Assembly (NCBI RefSeq): GCF_003253565.1
Contig: NZ_QKUF01000018.1
Location: 62,001-126,000, forward strand
DNA from: Thermosporothrix hazakensis
GTDB lineage: Bacteria; Chloroflexota; Ktedonobacteria; Ktedonobacterales; Ktedonobacteraceae
Length of the DNA stretch: 64,000 nt
Reading direction: 5' to 3'
Position numbers and translations under genes: made by a program. The notes below the pieces were generated by a model. It was not told the DNA's origin and did no database searches. It saw only the letters and a list, made by a program, of their open reading frames with translations. Shown one piece after another: positions 42,778 through 53,000 of this stretch. The stretch's first letter is position 1. Every line of letters starts with the position of its first letter.

Positions 42778-44288
42778 CCCCGCTTTGTGAGCGAGGTGAG
42801 TGCACGTGCCAGTTGTCTGACTCCGTCGAGAATCTCCTGTTCGTTGAATGCGGTATAGCCGATCAGCAGGGCCTGAAGATCGGTCGGAGTCAGAAAATAG
42901 CTCGCCATGTTCTGGGTCAGGACGCCATGCCTGGCCGCGGCTTGCATCGCTTGCTGTGCTTGCAAACCTCCTTCCAGTTTGCCAACAAGATGCATGCCGG
43001 TCTCAGCGTATTGCAGGGTAAGGAGTCCTGCGAGCTCACGTTTACTTGCCTCAAGCATGCAGTACTGGCGTTCGGCATAGACCTGCCGCATCCGACGAAT
43101 GTGACGAGCAAAATGTTCCTGCTCGATAAAGTCAGTCAGTACCAGTTGTTCAAGCAGTGGGGGATGCCTATCAATTAATGCACGGGCCGTAGTGAAGGAA
43201 TCGACCAGATGAGGCGGCACGACAATATAGCCAAGTCGCAGCCCGGGGAACAACACCTTGCTCATCGTGCCCACATAGATCACCCGGCCTGCGGCATCGA
43301 GCCCCTGAAGCGAGGAGAGTGGACGCCCGGTATAACGAAACTCGCTGTCATAGTCATCCTCAATGATCCAGGCTCCGGTCTGTTGCGCCCATTGCAGCAG
43401 TGCCAGGCGGCGGGTCAGGCTCAGTGTTGTGCCCAGGGGGAATTGATGGGAAGGGGTAACATAGGCAAGCCGGGCTTGTGGGCTGTGTTCAATACCAAGA
43501 GAGACATTCATACCTTCCTCATCAACCGGAATCGGGGCAAGCCGCACACCTGCACCCTGAAGAGCACCCCGCGTTCCGAGATAACAGGGTTCTTCGATCC
43601 ACACGGTATCACCGGGATCAAGGAGCAGATGGGCTGTGAGATAGATGGCCTGCTGTGAACCCGAGACAATCAATACCTGTTCAGTTTCACAATGAACACC
43701 TCGTGCGGTTCGTAAGTAGTGGGCGATCTGCTCTCGAAGCGGCTTGTAGCCAGCGGGATCAGTATAGCCAAGTAGATGTATTGGTGGGCGGCGCAGGTGG
43801 CGGTTGATCAGCTTTCCCCAGAGAGTGAAGGGAAAGAGATGAAAGTCTGGAATACCATAACGAAAGGGCTGTATCGTGATCTGATCCCAATTGGTCTGCG
43901 CCTGTGGAGCAACATAGGCTGTTGCCAGGTGCTGACCGCGCCGAGAAAGACTGCCCTGTCCCTCTGGGGGGCGAGGTGATGCCGACTTGGGCTGATCAGT
44001 TTGTAGCAGCTCATCTGGCAGGGTTGAAGCCACGTAGGTTCCGCTTCCGATGCGCCCGTAGATGTAGCCCTCATGCAGGAGCTGTTCAAAGGCGTTCATT
44101 ACCGTGGAACGAGAGATTCCCAGTCCCAGTGCTAATTCACGGGTAGCAGGAAGCCGGGCTCCCGTCGTCAGTTCACCGGTGAGAATTGCATGGCGAATAG
44201 CATCATAGAGCTGGCGATAGAGCGGGCGTGGGTCGCGCTCATCCAGCGAAATCATCAGGAGGGTGCTGGTTGCGTTTTTCTGTTCCAT
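42774..44288 (-). CDS. MocR-type GntR/aminotransferase transcriptional regulator
   Basis: A 504-residue fusion. The N-terminal winged helix-turn-helix (about 15-85) has PLYRQLYDAIRHAILTGEL and LGISRSTVMNAFEQL; the larger part (about 125-500) is a fold-type I aminotransferase domain with VSGSQQAIYLTAHLLLDPGD, EDDYDSEFRY and the PLP Lys in GTMSKVLFPGLRLGY. MocR proteins use PLP or an amino compound as effector and often control a divergent target; here that is the SIS-domain gene, with back-to-back promoters. The first residues MEQKNATS have no strong ribosome binding site. PdxR-like PLP control or amino-sugar control are both possible. Confidence 0.93.
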   Translation of the reverse strand: MEQKNATSTLLMISLDERDPRPLYRQLYDAIRHAILTGELTTGARLPATRELALGLGISRSTVMNAFEQLLHEGYIYGRIGSGTYVASTLPDELLQTDQPKSASPRPPEGQGSLSRRGQHLATAYVAPQAQTNWDQITIQPFRYGIPDFHLFPFTLWGKLINRHLRRPPIHLLGYTDPAGYKPLREQIAHYLRTARGVHCETEQVLIVSGSQQAIYLTAHLLLDPGDTVWIEEPCYLGTRGALQGAGVRLAPIPVDEEGMNVSLGIEHSPQARLAYVTPSHQFPLGTTLSLTRRLALLQWAQQTGAWIIEDDYDSEFRYTGRPLSSLQGLDAAGRVIYVGTMSKVLFPGLRLGYIVVPPHLVDSFTTARALIDRHPPLLEQLVLTDFIEQEHFARHIRRMRQVYAERQYCMLEASKRELAGLLTLQYAETGMHLVGKLEGGLQAQQAMQAAARHGVLTQNMASYFLTPTDLQALLIGYTAFNEQEILDGVRQLARALTSLTKRG

Positions 44289-44319
44289 ATCGTTGGCGAC
44301 CTCGTTGAAATTGGTATGC

Positions 44320-44372
44320 CTATTGTAACGGAAAATGGCGCTTGTAACAATGCCAATCGTGCTCTACAATAG
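44320..44372. promoter_or_regulatory. Symmetric divergent promoters, mocR / SIS gene
   Basis: Plus: TTGTAA (44342-44347), 17 bases, TACAAT (44365-44370). Minus: TTGTTA (plus TAACAA at 44345-44350), 17 bases, TACAAT (plus ATTGTA at 44322-44327). The -35 boxes overlap in TTGTAACAA, and CTATTGTA (44320-44327) is the exact inverse of TACAATAG (44365-44372). TTGTAAC repeats directly at 44323 and 44342, a likely MocR operator. Confidence 0.75.
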
Positions 44373-44420
44373 TACCAGAAATAACGAGAAAATTCTGCAA
44401 GAGAAGGAAGGAAGAAGAAT

Positions 44421-45437
44421 ATGCACTATTTTGCTCTAGATGAACAGATCGCATCACAACCCGCAGCAGTTCAGGCTGTATTACAGCGCCTCGCCTCACC
44501 GAGCAAGCTCCTTGATCCGGCTCGCCCTTTGATTCTGGTGGGCATCGGAACTTCCTATCATGCCTGCCGTGTAGCAGCCTACTGGGTAGACGCGCTCTCT
44601 CAGGGCAAGCAGTGTGCGCGTGTATACTCGGCTCATGAGTTCGCACTTTCGATTCCTGTCTCTGCTGAAGATCAGGTTGTAGTGGTCTCGCATCGGGGCA
44701 CCAAAACCTACCCGCTCAAAGCGCTGGAGCGGGCTCATCAGGCGGGGGCCTATACGATTATCGTGACCAGCGAGGAGACACCGCCGCCACCATCAGTTGA
44801 TCTGATCCTGCCAACCTGTCCTGGAGAACGTTCCAGCACACATACTGTCTCATATCTCAGCGCGCTGGCCGTGCTGGCAACTCTGGTGACCCACTATACC
44901 AATGCAACAAAGACGTCGTGGTACTCCGCGTTACAGCGTATCCCTGAGGCGATCGAGCAGACCTTGCAGTTTCCGGCTCCTGTGACTGTTGCGGAACAAC
45001 TGGCTCACTGTTATCCCATACTGGTCGCGGGCTATGGGATTGATGCCATTACCGCAGAAGAGGCTGCACTGAAGCTCAAAGAAGGTACATACATCTGGGC
45101 CGAGGGCTTTGAACTTGAGAATGTGCTGCATGGACCTCCTGCCGCTTTTCATGAGAAGCTTGGCGCTCTCTGTATCACTTCGGCTCTTGATGATGGCGGA
45201 CGGATGCAGGAGCTGTATCACGAGGTAAAAGAACTGGGTGGAACCGCGTTTACCTGTGGCACGCAAGAAGCTGATTTGCTATTCGCTCCGGTTGAGCAGT
45301 TACTGCGACCATTTGTCGCTATTGTTCCCTTACAGCGCCTGGTTGCGGAGATAGCGCGTATTTGCCAGAGCAACCCTGATACGATTCATATTGATGTGGA
45401 GCCCTGGAAAACAGCGATGGGGCGCGTTACGCTCTAA
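44421..45437 (+). CDS. SIS-domain protein, GlmS isomerase-like
   Basis: A 338-residue protein with two SIS domains, similar to the isomerase half of GlmS and to AgaS/FrlB deaminases. VGIGTSYHACRVAAYW and VSHRGTKTYP form the first phosphosugar loop (ERSSTHTVSYLSALAV the next), and VAGYGIDAITAEEAALKLKEG with EGFELENVLHGPPAA gives the second domain and the catalytic Glu/His region. It lacks the glutaminase domain, so it probably uses ammonia release or isomerisation of a phosphorylated amino sugar or amino-acid adduct. GGAAGGAAG precedes the ATG. It is divergent from the MocR regulator and probably its target. Confidence 0.87.
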   Translation: MHYFALDEQIASQPAAVQAVLQRLASPSKLLDPARPLILVGIGTSYHACRVAAYWVDALSQGKQCARVYSAHEFALSIPVSAEDQVVVVSHRGTKTYPLKALERAHQAGAYTIIVTSEETPPPPSVDLILPTCPGERSSTHTVSYLSALAVLATLVTHYTNATKTSWYSALQRIPEAIEQTLQFPAPVTVAEQLAHCYPILVAGYGIDAITAEEAALKLKEGTYIWAEGFELENVLHGPPAAFHEKLGALCITSALDDGGRMQELYHEVKELGGTAFTCGTQEADLLFAPVEQLLRPFVAIVPLQRLVAEIARICQSNPDTIHIDVEPWKTAMGRVTL

Positions 45438-46270
45438 TTGGTAGAGACCTGACACATGTCCTCATTGCTTTCTCTGCTCTGTTTATATGCAGAATATACG
45501 TTCATATAGGTGTATTTTGGGCTGCGCCAGAAAGTCCCCGGGCTTGACGCGTGGGGATGAATGGCGCAAGGCCATACAGAGGCAGAGAAAATCAAAAGCC
45601 TCTTAACAGGCACATCTGTTGAGAGGGTGGGCGGCTTCCTGACGAGTACGGCTGAACTGAAGGGGCTGCTTTTACTTGCGGAACCTGTTCTTACCGGTTG
45701 TATCAGCAAAATGCTCATAGCTCAGGGCTGCCAGTCCACTCGCAGTCAAGGGCGTCTCTGATTTTGCCTCATCGCTGTAGATGATCGTAGTGTGGTATTG
45801 TGTTCTCTTTTGATACTGGTGATCTTGCGGCGGATATCGCCTGGATGTATGGCCAGTAACGTCTACCTGCTTGTTGAACTGGCGGGTGCTATACCTGCAA
45901 GCAAGATGCCAGGTACAAAGCCCCGGTGTGGTGAAGAGGAAACGTGGGATGTATCCTCTTCTGACAATACTTCCTTTCTCCTTTTCTGTCAGTGATCCTC
46001 ATGGTACAGTGAAAGAGCCTCCGGTTGCTATGAACGAGCTCACTCCTTGTCATAATCCACATACAACAAGATATCGACGACCACGTATATAAAAAGATGG
46101 GTATAGTGGGCCTGCTGTTGAAGCGCCAGAGAGTGTCGCATGAGCGGCGGATTGCTTCGTTTTCGCAGCGCATATGGGAGGAGAATTTTGTTCTATAATT
46201 TATTGCTGTGGTACAATAAGGCGTGATATCCGCAGACAAGTGGTACGAGCTCTTAAAGTAAGGAGTAGAT
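45438..46270. other. Long intergenic region with possible IS remnant
   Basis: 833 bases with no supported gene. Positions 45521-45573 form a nested hairpin (see separate entry) and the next 200 bases may be decayed tnpB sequence on the minus strand. The part from about 45780 to 46150 shows nothing recognisable. A promoter for the tricorn gene, TTGTTC (46188-46193), 18 bases, TACAAT (46212-46217), lies near the end, and AAGGAG precedes the ATG at 46271. Confidence 0.5.
45521..45760 (-). mobile_element. Possible IS200/IS605-type right-end remnant
   Basis: GCGCCA (45524-45529) pairs with TGGCGC (45562-45567), enclosing TCCCC (45535-45539) and TGGGGA (45552-45557). This matches, from memory, the hairpin at the right end of many IS605-type elements. 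Upstream on the minus strand a 94-codon ORF (45718-45434) contains PTLSTDVPVKR, loosely like a TnpB tail. No transposase domain or left end is present, so if real it is a relic. Confidence 0.35.
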
Positions 46271-49200
46271 ATGCCAGCGAAAGGTTATATACGTTATCCG
46301 CATATTTTCCAGGATACGATTGTTTTTGTGTCAGAAGATGATTTATGGATGGTGAGCAGGGAAGGAGGGCGTGCTGAGCGCTTAACCGCTGGCGTCGGTG
46401 AGGTGAGCTATCCCCGGTTCTCTCCTGATGGGCAACTTCTAGCCTTTGTTGGACGCGAGGAGGGACCGAGCGAAGTCTATGTCATGCCCGCGTCTGGTGG
46501 CCCGGCACGACGTGTGACGTACCAGGGGGCGGCACGTTGTAAAGTGGTTGGTTGGACGCCAGATGGATCGGAGATTCTCTACGCGACAATCGCGGGGCAG
46601 TTTCATCGCAGTGCAACAGTGATTCAGGCCGTACGACCTGAAGGGGGAGCGCCGCGCACGGTGCAGGTTGGTCTGGCGAACGCTATTTCCTATGGCCCTG
46701 ATGGAGGTGTTGTACTCGGACGTTTGAACCATCGAGAGCCTGCGCACTGGAAACGCTATCGTGGCGGTACCGCGGGGCATCTCTGGTGCGACGTTGAGGG
46801 AAATGGGACCTTCAAGCGCCTGCTTGATCTCCATGCGAATATTGTCGATCCCTGCTGGATAGGGGACCGCATCTATTTCCTGTCCGATCACGAGGGAATC
46901 GGGAATATCTATTCCTGTACGCCTATGGGTGAGGATCTGCGCCGGCACACAGACCATATTGATTTTTATGCTCGCAATCTCTCTTCCGATGGGTACCGTC
47001 TGGTCTACCACGCTGGCGCTGAACTGTACCTCTTTGACCCGGCCAGTGGCGAAGGACGACAGATCCCGGTCGAATTGCCAAGCATTCGTACGCAACTGAA
47101 TCGGAAGTTCGTTCCCGCAGCGGCATTCCTTGATACTGCTGCCTTGCATCCACAGGGGCATGCGGTCGCGTTGACCACGCGCGGTAAGGCATTCTCAATG
47201 GGGAACTGGGAAGGGGCCGTTTTACAGCATGGCAAGAAAGACGGCGTCCGGTATCGTTTCCTTGAGTGGCTGAACGATGGAAAGCGCCTGGTTGCAATCT
47301 GTGATGAGCCCGGACGGGAGGCGGTCGTCCTCTTTAACCCTGAGAGCTCGGGAGAGGCTGAGGTGTTTGCTGATATCGAGTTCGGTCGGGTTGTCACTCT
47401 GGCAATCTCTCCGGTTGGTGATCGGCTGGCGATTGCCAATCATCGCAATGAACTGGTGCTGGTTGATCTTGAGAAACAAGAGGCGAAAGTGCTGGATCAG
47501 AGCAAGGCCGGACGCATGCGGGGGATCTCGTGGTCTCCTGATGGCCGCTGGCTGGCCTATGATTTTGCGCTTTCAAATCAGCAGACCGCAATCAAGCTCT
47601 GTGAGGTAGAGACTGGTGCGACGTATCAGGTGACGAATCCGATTCTGCATGATACGAAACCTGCCTTTGATCCCGATGGCAAGTATCTGTACTTTATCGG
47701 CGAGCGGATCTTTAATCCAGTCTATGATAACCTGCAATTTGAATTAAGCTTCCCGAAAGGCAGCAAGCCCTATGTGATCCTGCTGAGGCGTGACCTGCGT
47801 TCGCCCTTTATTCCTGAGGCGAAAGCGCCGGACGAGGAAGCGCCCGAGAATAAGGATGAGAAGGGCACGGATGCCGAGCAGAAGAGCAGCGAGACCGACG
47901 AGAAGAAGCCCGCACCGATCAAAATCGATCTTGAGGGTATTACCGAACGTGTTTTGCCCTTTCCGGTCAGCGAGGGACGCTACGTGGCGATTCGTGGCAT
48001 CAAGAATAAGGCTCTCTTTCTCTCGGTTCCGGTGGTTGGTGTGCTCTCCGGTCATGATGAGCAACAGGCCAAAGGTACCCTTGAGTACTATGACTTCGAG
48101 CAGTATAAGACGGAGAAGCTCGCGGAAGGCATCAGTTCCTTTACGCTGTCGCGAACTGCTAAAACGCTTCTCTATCGCTCGGGACATCGTCTCCGTGTGC
48201 TGAAAGCAGGAGAGAAGCCCAAAGAGAATAATGATCAGCCGGGGCGTGAAAGTGGCTGGCTGGATTTGCATAGGGTGAAGGTATCGGTCAATCCTGTGGC
48301 TGAGTGGAAGCAAATGTTTGCTGAGGCATGGCGCCTCCAGCGCGAGCATTTTTGGACTGAAGACATGTCCGGCATCGACTGGGAGGCGATCTACAAGCAG
48401 TATGCGCCTCTGGTGGAACGGGTTGGCTCACGTTCGGAGCTCTCAGACCTCATCTGGGAACTTCAGGGAGAACTGGGAACCTCGCATGCCTATGAGATGG
48501 GGGGCGAATATCGCAAGCCGCCGTTTTATCGTCAGGGCTTCCTGGGGATCGACTGGAAATATGATGCCCAGAGCGAGCGTTATCGTGTAGCTCGAATCAT
48601 CAAGGGAGACCCCACAAATGCACGTGAGACCTCGCCACTAACCACACCGGGCATTGATGTTGCCGTGGGTGATGCGATCCTGGCGATTAACGGGCAACGG
48701 ATTGAACCTGCTATCGGTCCTGATGAGTTGCTGGTGAACCAGGCGGGACAGGAAGTGCAACTCCTGATTGAAGATGCTGAGAGTAAAGAGACCCGCACGG
48801 TTGTGGTCAAGGCGCTCGATGATGAAATGCCGGCTCGCTATCGTGAGTGGGTGGAGACGAATCGGCGCAAGGTGCATGAGCTCTCGGATGGACGGGTTGG
48901 CTATATCCATGTTCCTGATATGGGGGGTGAGGGCTTCGCGGAGTTCCATCGTAGCTACCTGATGGAGTATGATTACCCGGCATTAATCGTCGATGTGCGC
49001 TTTAACGGCGGCGGCCATGTCTCGTCTCTGTTACTGGAAAAACTGGCGCGTCGTCGTATCGGCTATGATTTCCCGCGCTGGGGCTTGCCGGAACCCTATC
49101 CTTCTCAGTCTCCCCGAGGACCGATTGTGGCTCTGACAAACGAGCAGGCGGGCTCGGATGGCGACATCTTCAGTCATAGCTTTAAGCTGATGGGGCTAGG

Positions 49201-49510
49201 TCCTTTGCTTGGAAAACGGACCTGGGGTGGTGTGATCGGGATCAGCCCATCACATCGGCTGGTTGATGGAACGGTGACAACGCAGCCCGAGTATTCCTTC
49301 TGGTTCAAAGATGTGGGCTGGAATGTTGAGAACTATGGAACCGATCCAGATATTGAGATAGATAATGCTCCACAGGATTATGTAAATGACCGTGATCCAC
49401 AGTTAGAGCGGGCTATTGAAGAGGCACTGAAACAGATAGAGCAAGTGCCGGTGCTTGAGCCGAACCCTGGCGAGCGACCGCGCCTGACACGTCCTACCAG
49501 TTTGTCGTAA
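46271..49510 (+). CDS. Tricorn-like S41-family protease
   Basis: A 1,079-residue protein, the size of archaeal tricorn protease (about 1,070). The N-terminal half (about 20-520) holds beta-propeller repeats with FSPDGQ, SWSPDGRW and DPDGKYL. A Lys/Glu-rich insert (about 518-550) follows. After a second propeller-like region come the C1 domain with LGTSHAYEMGG (His739, as His746 of tricorn), a PDZ domain (about 760-850) and the C2 S41 fold with VDVRFNGGGHVSS and NEQAGSDGDIF (Ser962, as Ser965). DPDIEIDN resembles the final acidic motif. It should degrade oligopeptides released by the proteasome or Clp system in the cytoplasm. It is monocistronic. Confidence 0.95.
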   Translation: MPAKGYIRYPHIFQDTIVFVSEDDLWMVSREGGRAERLTAGVGEVSYPRFSPDGQLLAFVGREEGPSEVYVMPASGGPARRVTYQGAARCKVVGWTPDGSEILYATIAGQFHRSATVIQAVRPEGGAPRTVQVGLANAISYGPDGGVVLGRLNHREPAHWKRYRGGTAGHLWCDVEGNGTFKRLLDLHANIVDPCWIGDRIYFLSDHEGIGNIYSCTPMGEDLRRHTDHIDFYARNLSSDGYRLVYHAGAELYLFDPASGEGRQIPVELPSIRTQLNRKFVPAAAFLDTAALHPQGHAVALTTRGKAFSMGNWEGAVLQHGKKDGVRYRFLEWLNDGKRLVAICDEPGREAVVLFNPESSGEAEVFADIEFGRVVTLAISPVGDRLAIANHRNELVLVDLEKQEAKVLDQSKAGRMRGISWSPDGRWLAYDFALSNQQTAIKLCEVETGATYQVTNPILHDTKPAFDPDGKYLYFIGERIFNPVYDNLQFELSFPKGSKPYVILLRRDLRSPFIPEAKAPDEEAPENKDEKGTDAEQKSSETDEKKPAPIKIDLEGITERVLPFPVSEGRYVAIRGIKNKALFLSVPVVGVLSGHDEQQAKGTLEYYDFEQYKTEKLAEGISSFTLSRTAKTLLYRSGHRLRVLKAGEKPKENNDQPGRESGWLDLHRVKVSVNPVAEWKQMFAEAWRLQREHFWTEDMSGIDWEAIYKQYAPLVERVGSRSELSDLIWELQGELGTSHAYEMGGEYRKPPFYRQGFLGIDWKYDAQSERYRVARIIKGDPTNARETSPLTTPGIDVAVGDAILAINGQRIEPAIGPDELLVNQAGQEVQLLIEDAESKETRTVVVKALDDEMPARYREWVETNRRKVHELSDGRVGYIHVPDMGGEGFAEFHRSYLMEYDYPALIVDVRFNGGGHVSSLLLEKLARRRIGYDFPRWGLPEPYPSQSPRGPIVALTNEQAGSDGDIFSHSFKLMGLGPLLGKRTWGGVIGISPSHRLVDGTVTTQPEYSFWFKDVGWNVENYGTDPDIEIDNAPQDYVNDRDPQLERAIEEALKQIEQVPVLEPNPGERPRLTRPTSLS

Positions 49511-49530
49511 GTTGTTCGGTGATGAAAAAG

Positions 49531-49561
49531 GATGTCGTCGGCTCTGGCGGCATCTTTTTTT
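49531..49561 (+). terminator. Intrinsic terminator of the tricorn gene
   Basis: GATGTCGTC (49531-49539) pairs with GGCGGCATC (49546-49554), using two G-U wobbles, followed by seven T. It lies about 20 bases after the stop. Confidence 0.88.
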
Positions 49562-49942
49562 CCGTCATCACCTGTTCGAGGGGAAGCCTCTATTGTGCTA
49601 TCGGCATGTTTTGCCTGGAGCGGTATGATAAACTAGTGAAAATGCCTTTACTCGTTTGCGTGCGAGAACAGGTGGGGTGAAAGTTCGCCTGTGCGCTCGC
49701 TGTTGGCACTCAAAATGTGGACGTGATAGAATTTCGGTACGGCTTATTCCATCTGGAATAGCAGTAGTGAACATATAGCCAGAGTCGATATTCAGCGAAC
49801 ACCATTTTCCTTCTCTTCTGTAGAAGGTTCGATATACCGTTCTTGTAATTATTTGTCGGATTCAGATGTGAGGGACCATTGCCGCTGTTTCTTCACCAGT
49901 GGAATGAACTTCAAGAGAGAGAGGAGGGCTACTGAAATGTCG
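49562..49942. other. Intergenic region before the PKS operon
   Basis: About 380 bases without a supported gene. A small TATTCC/GGAATA stem lies near 49747-49761. No repeat, RNA motif or operator was recognised, but regulator sites for the biosynthetic operon could lie here. Confidence 0.4.
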
Positions 49943-49972
49943 TTGACACCGTTTCACGGGTGAATGTATAAT
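49943..49972 (+). promoter_or_regulatory. Promoter of the PKS/NRPS operon
   Basis: TTGACA (49943-49948), 18-base spacer, TATAAT (49967-49972): consensus hexamers. The start should be near 49979, giving a leader of about 80 bases. The near-consensus sequence suggests housekeeping-sigma expression, perhaps limited by a repressor. Confidence 0.85.
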
Positions 49973-50061
49973 CAAGCGGAACAGTAGCGATGTTCTCCCA
50001 CCGAAGTCCTGAAATGTCTAGCAAGAAGGCTTCACTTGCCCTCTAATTAGGAAGCATTACC

Positions 50062-53000
50062 TTGAGTAAGCGTATTTCCATTCCAACGACTGAAATTTCT
50101 ACATGGGTTGACCTGCTTCGTTGGAGAGTCGAGCGGCACCCTGAGCAGCGGATATACTCATTTTTGGCAGATGGAGAGTTTGAAAGGGACCATTTCACAT
50201 ATGCTGAACTGGATAGGCAGGCCCGCCGTATAGGCGCATTTCTTCAGGAGCATGCGCGCAAGGGTGATCGGGCGCTCTTGATCTATCCTTCAGGTCTGGA
50301 ATTTATAGCTGCATTTTTTGGCTGTCTTTATAGTGGTATTATTGCTGTCCCGATGTATCCTCCCTCTGCGGCGCGTTCTGAACGTGCTGTGAGCAAGTTC
50401 CGTGCGATCGCAAATAATGCTCAACCGGCAATTGTTCTCACCACAACGGCGCTCTCGTCTAGAGTGCGCGGGTTGGTTCATAACTCTCCTGAAATTCAAA
50501 ACGTGCCGGTCGTAGCTATTGAAGATGTGCCAGACTCACTGGCATCGGTCTGGCGTGACCCTGGCATCAGTAACGATGCATTAGCATTTTTACAATATAC
50601 CTCTGGCTCAACCGGTCTCCCCAAAGGTGTAATGGTGACCCATCAGAATCTGCTCTTTAACTCAACAATTGTTGAGCAGTATTGTCGTCACCCGGAGGAG
50701 GCTCATGCTGTCACCTGGCTCCCTCTGTATCATGACCTGGGTCTGATCGGGGGCATCCTACAGCCGTTGTATGCCGGATTCCCTTCTACTATTCTGCCTC
50801 CGGCGGCGTTCTTACAGAAGCCGTTCCGCTGGCTCAAAGCTGTCTCTGATAAGAAGGCTACCATCAGCGGTGGTCCCAATTTTGCATTTGATCTCTGTGT
50901 TCGCAAGATCACGCCCGAGCAGAAGGCCGAGCTCGATCTGAGCCACTGGCAGACTGTCGCCAATGGAGCTGAGCCGGTCCGCGCAGAGACGCTTGAACGT
51001 TTCTCAGAGGCGTTCGCTGAATGTGGCTTTCAGCGGCGGTTCTTCTATCCCTGCTATGGCATGGCAGAAGCAACCCTGGTGATCTCGGCGGGCGAAAAAG
51101 GGGTCTTCCCGACCGTCCGTTCGCTGTCTGCGCGTGCGCTGGAACAGAATGAGGTACGCGACGCCGCCGATGAACGCGATACACGCACGCTTGTCAGCAT
51201 CGGGAACAGCCTGCCTGTGCAGAAGGTGATTATTGTCGATCCTGAGCAGCGTGTGGAGTGCCCCCCCGATCGTGTGGGCGAGATCTGGGTTTCTGGTCCA
51301 AGTGTCGCTCAGGGCTACTGGCAGCGCCCGGAGGAAACGGAGGAGGTCTTCCACGCTCATCTGGCGAACGGCGAGGGGCCTTATCTGCGCACCGGGGATC
51401 TGGGCTTTATCAGTCAAAATGAGCTCTATATCACCGGACGCCTGAAAGATTTGATTATTATTCGAGGCAGTAATCATTATCCGCAGGATATTGAACTGAC
51501 AGTCGAGAAGAGTCATGCTGCAATCCGGCAGAGCAATAGTGCCGCCTTCGCGATTGAAGTGCAAGGCGAAGAGCGGCTCGTTGTTGTAGCCGAGATAGAG
51601 CGCTCGTATCTGAAGCGAGATCTTACCGAAGTGTTGACCGCGGCCCGCCAGGCTATCGCGGCTGAGCATGAGCTTCAGGTGTATGCGATTTGTCTGATTA
51701 AGACCGGTACACTGCCTAAGACGTCCAGTGGAAAGGTGCAGCGGCGAGCGACCCGCCAGGCGTTCCTTGATGGCGAGCTGGAAACGGTAGCGATGCTGGC
51801 TCCCGAACAGGCACAGCCCATTCAGGGAGAGGAGCACGCGCAACCTGAAGAAGCAGTGCCCCAAAAGAGCAAACAGGAGATTCAGACATGGCTGGTGAAG
51901 CAGCTGGCTGAAGCGCTACAACTCCGGCCTCAGGAGATCGATATCCGTGCCCCCTTCGCCCAGTATGGCATGGACTCCTATCAGGCGATTAGCATTTCGG
52001 CTGATCTTCAGGACTGGCTTGGGCGCGAGTTGCCACCAACCCTGGTCTATGACTATCCTAATATTGAGGTGCTGGCAAGTTATCTTGCGGGAGAACGACC
52101 ACCGGTTCAGCCGCTTGAAGAGCCACAGGAGACTGAGTCGAAGCCTGTGGCAAACGAGGCGATTGCTGTTGTCGGTCTGGGCTGCCGTTTCCCGGGAGCA
52201 GATTCACCCGAGGCATTCTGGCAGATGTTGCGCAATGGTGTGGATGGTATTTCGGAAGTGCCAGCGTCGCGCTGGAACCTTCAGGATTACTATGACGCCG
52301 ATCGCTCACAACCAGGCAAGATGGTCACGCGGTGGGGGGGCTTCCTCAAGCAGGTCGATCAGTTTGACCCCTACTTCTTTGGTATCTCGCCAAGAGAAGC
52401 GGAGCGTATGGATCCGCAGCAGCGGTTACTCCTTGAGGTTGCCTGGGAAGCGCTGGAACATGCTGGCATTCCCGCGACATCGTTGGCTGGCTCACAAACA
52501 GGCGTTTTTGTTGGAATCAGCAGTAATGATTACGCGCATTTGCAATTCCGTGACATCACAGCAGTTGATGCCTATACCGGAACTGGAAACGCGCACAGCA
52601 TTGCAGCGAACCGCCTGTCCTACTTCCTTGATTTGCGCGGCCCGAGTATGGCAATTGATACAGCCTGCTCTTCGTCGCTGGTCGCGGTCCATATGGCCTG
52701 TCAGAGCATTCGTAATGGTGAGTGTGAGACCGCGCTGGCAGGTGGCGTCAACCTTATTCTGACGCCTGAGCTGACTGTGGCCTTCTCGCAGGCACATATG
52801 ATGTCGGAACAGGGCCACTGCTATACCTTTGATGAACGGGCAGATGGCTATGTCCGTGCTGAGGGTTGTGGTCTGGTGGTATTGAAATCGCTTTCGGCTG
52901 CACAACGCGATGGTGATACGATTCTGGCTGTGATTCGTGGTTCGGCGGTCAATCAGGATGGGCGCAGCAATGGCCTGACCGCGCCGAACGGTCCTTCTCA

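Noticed and set aside
45561..45995. Two small plus-strand ORFs (66 and 67 codons) in the 45.4-46.3 kb gap
   Set aside because: They have no ribosome binding site or known domain; part of this DNA looks like decayed mobile-element sequence.
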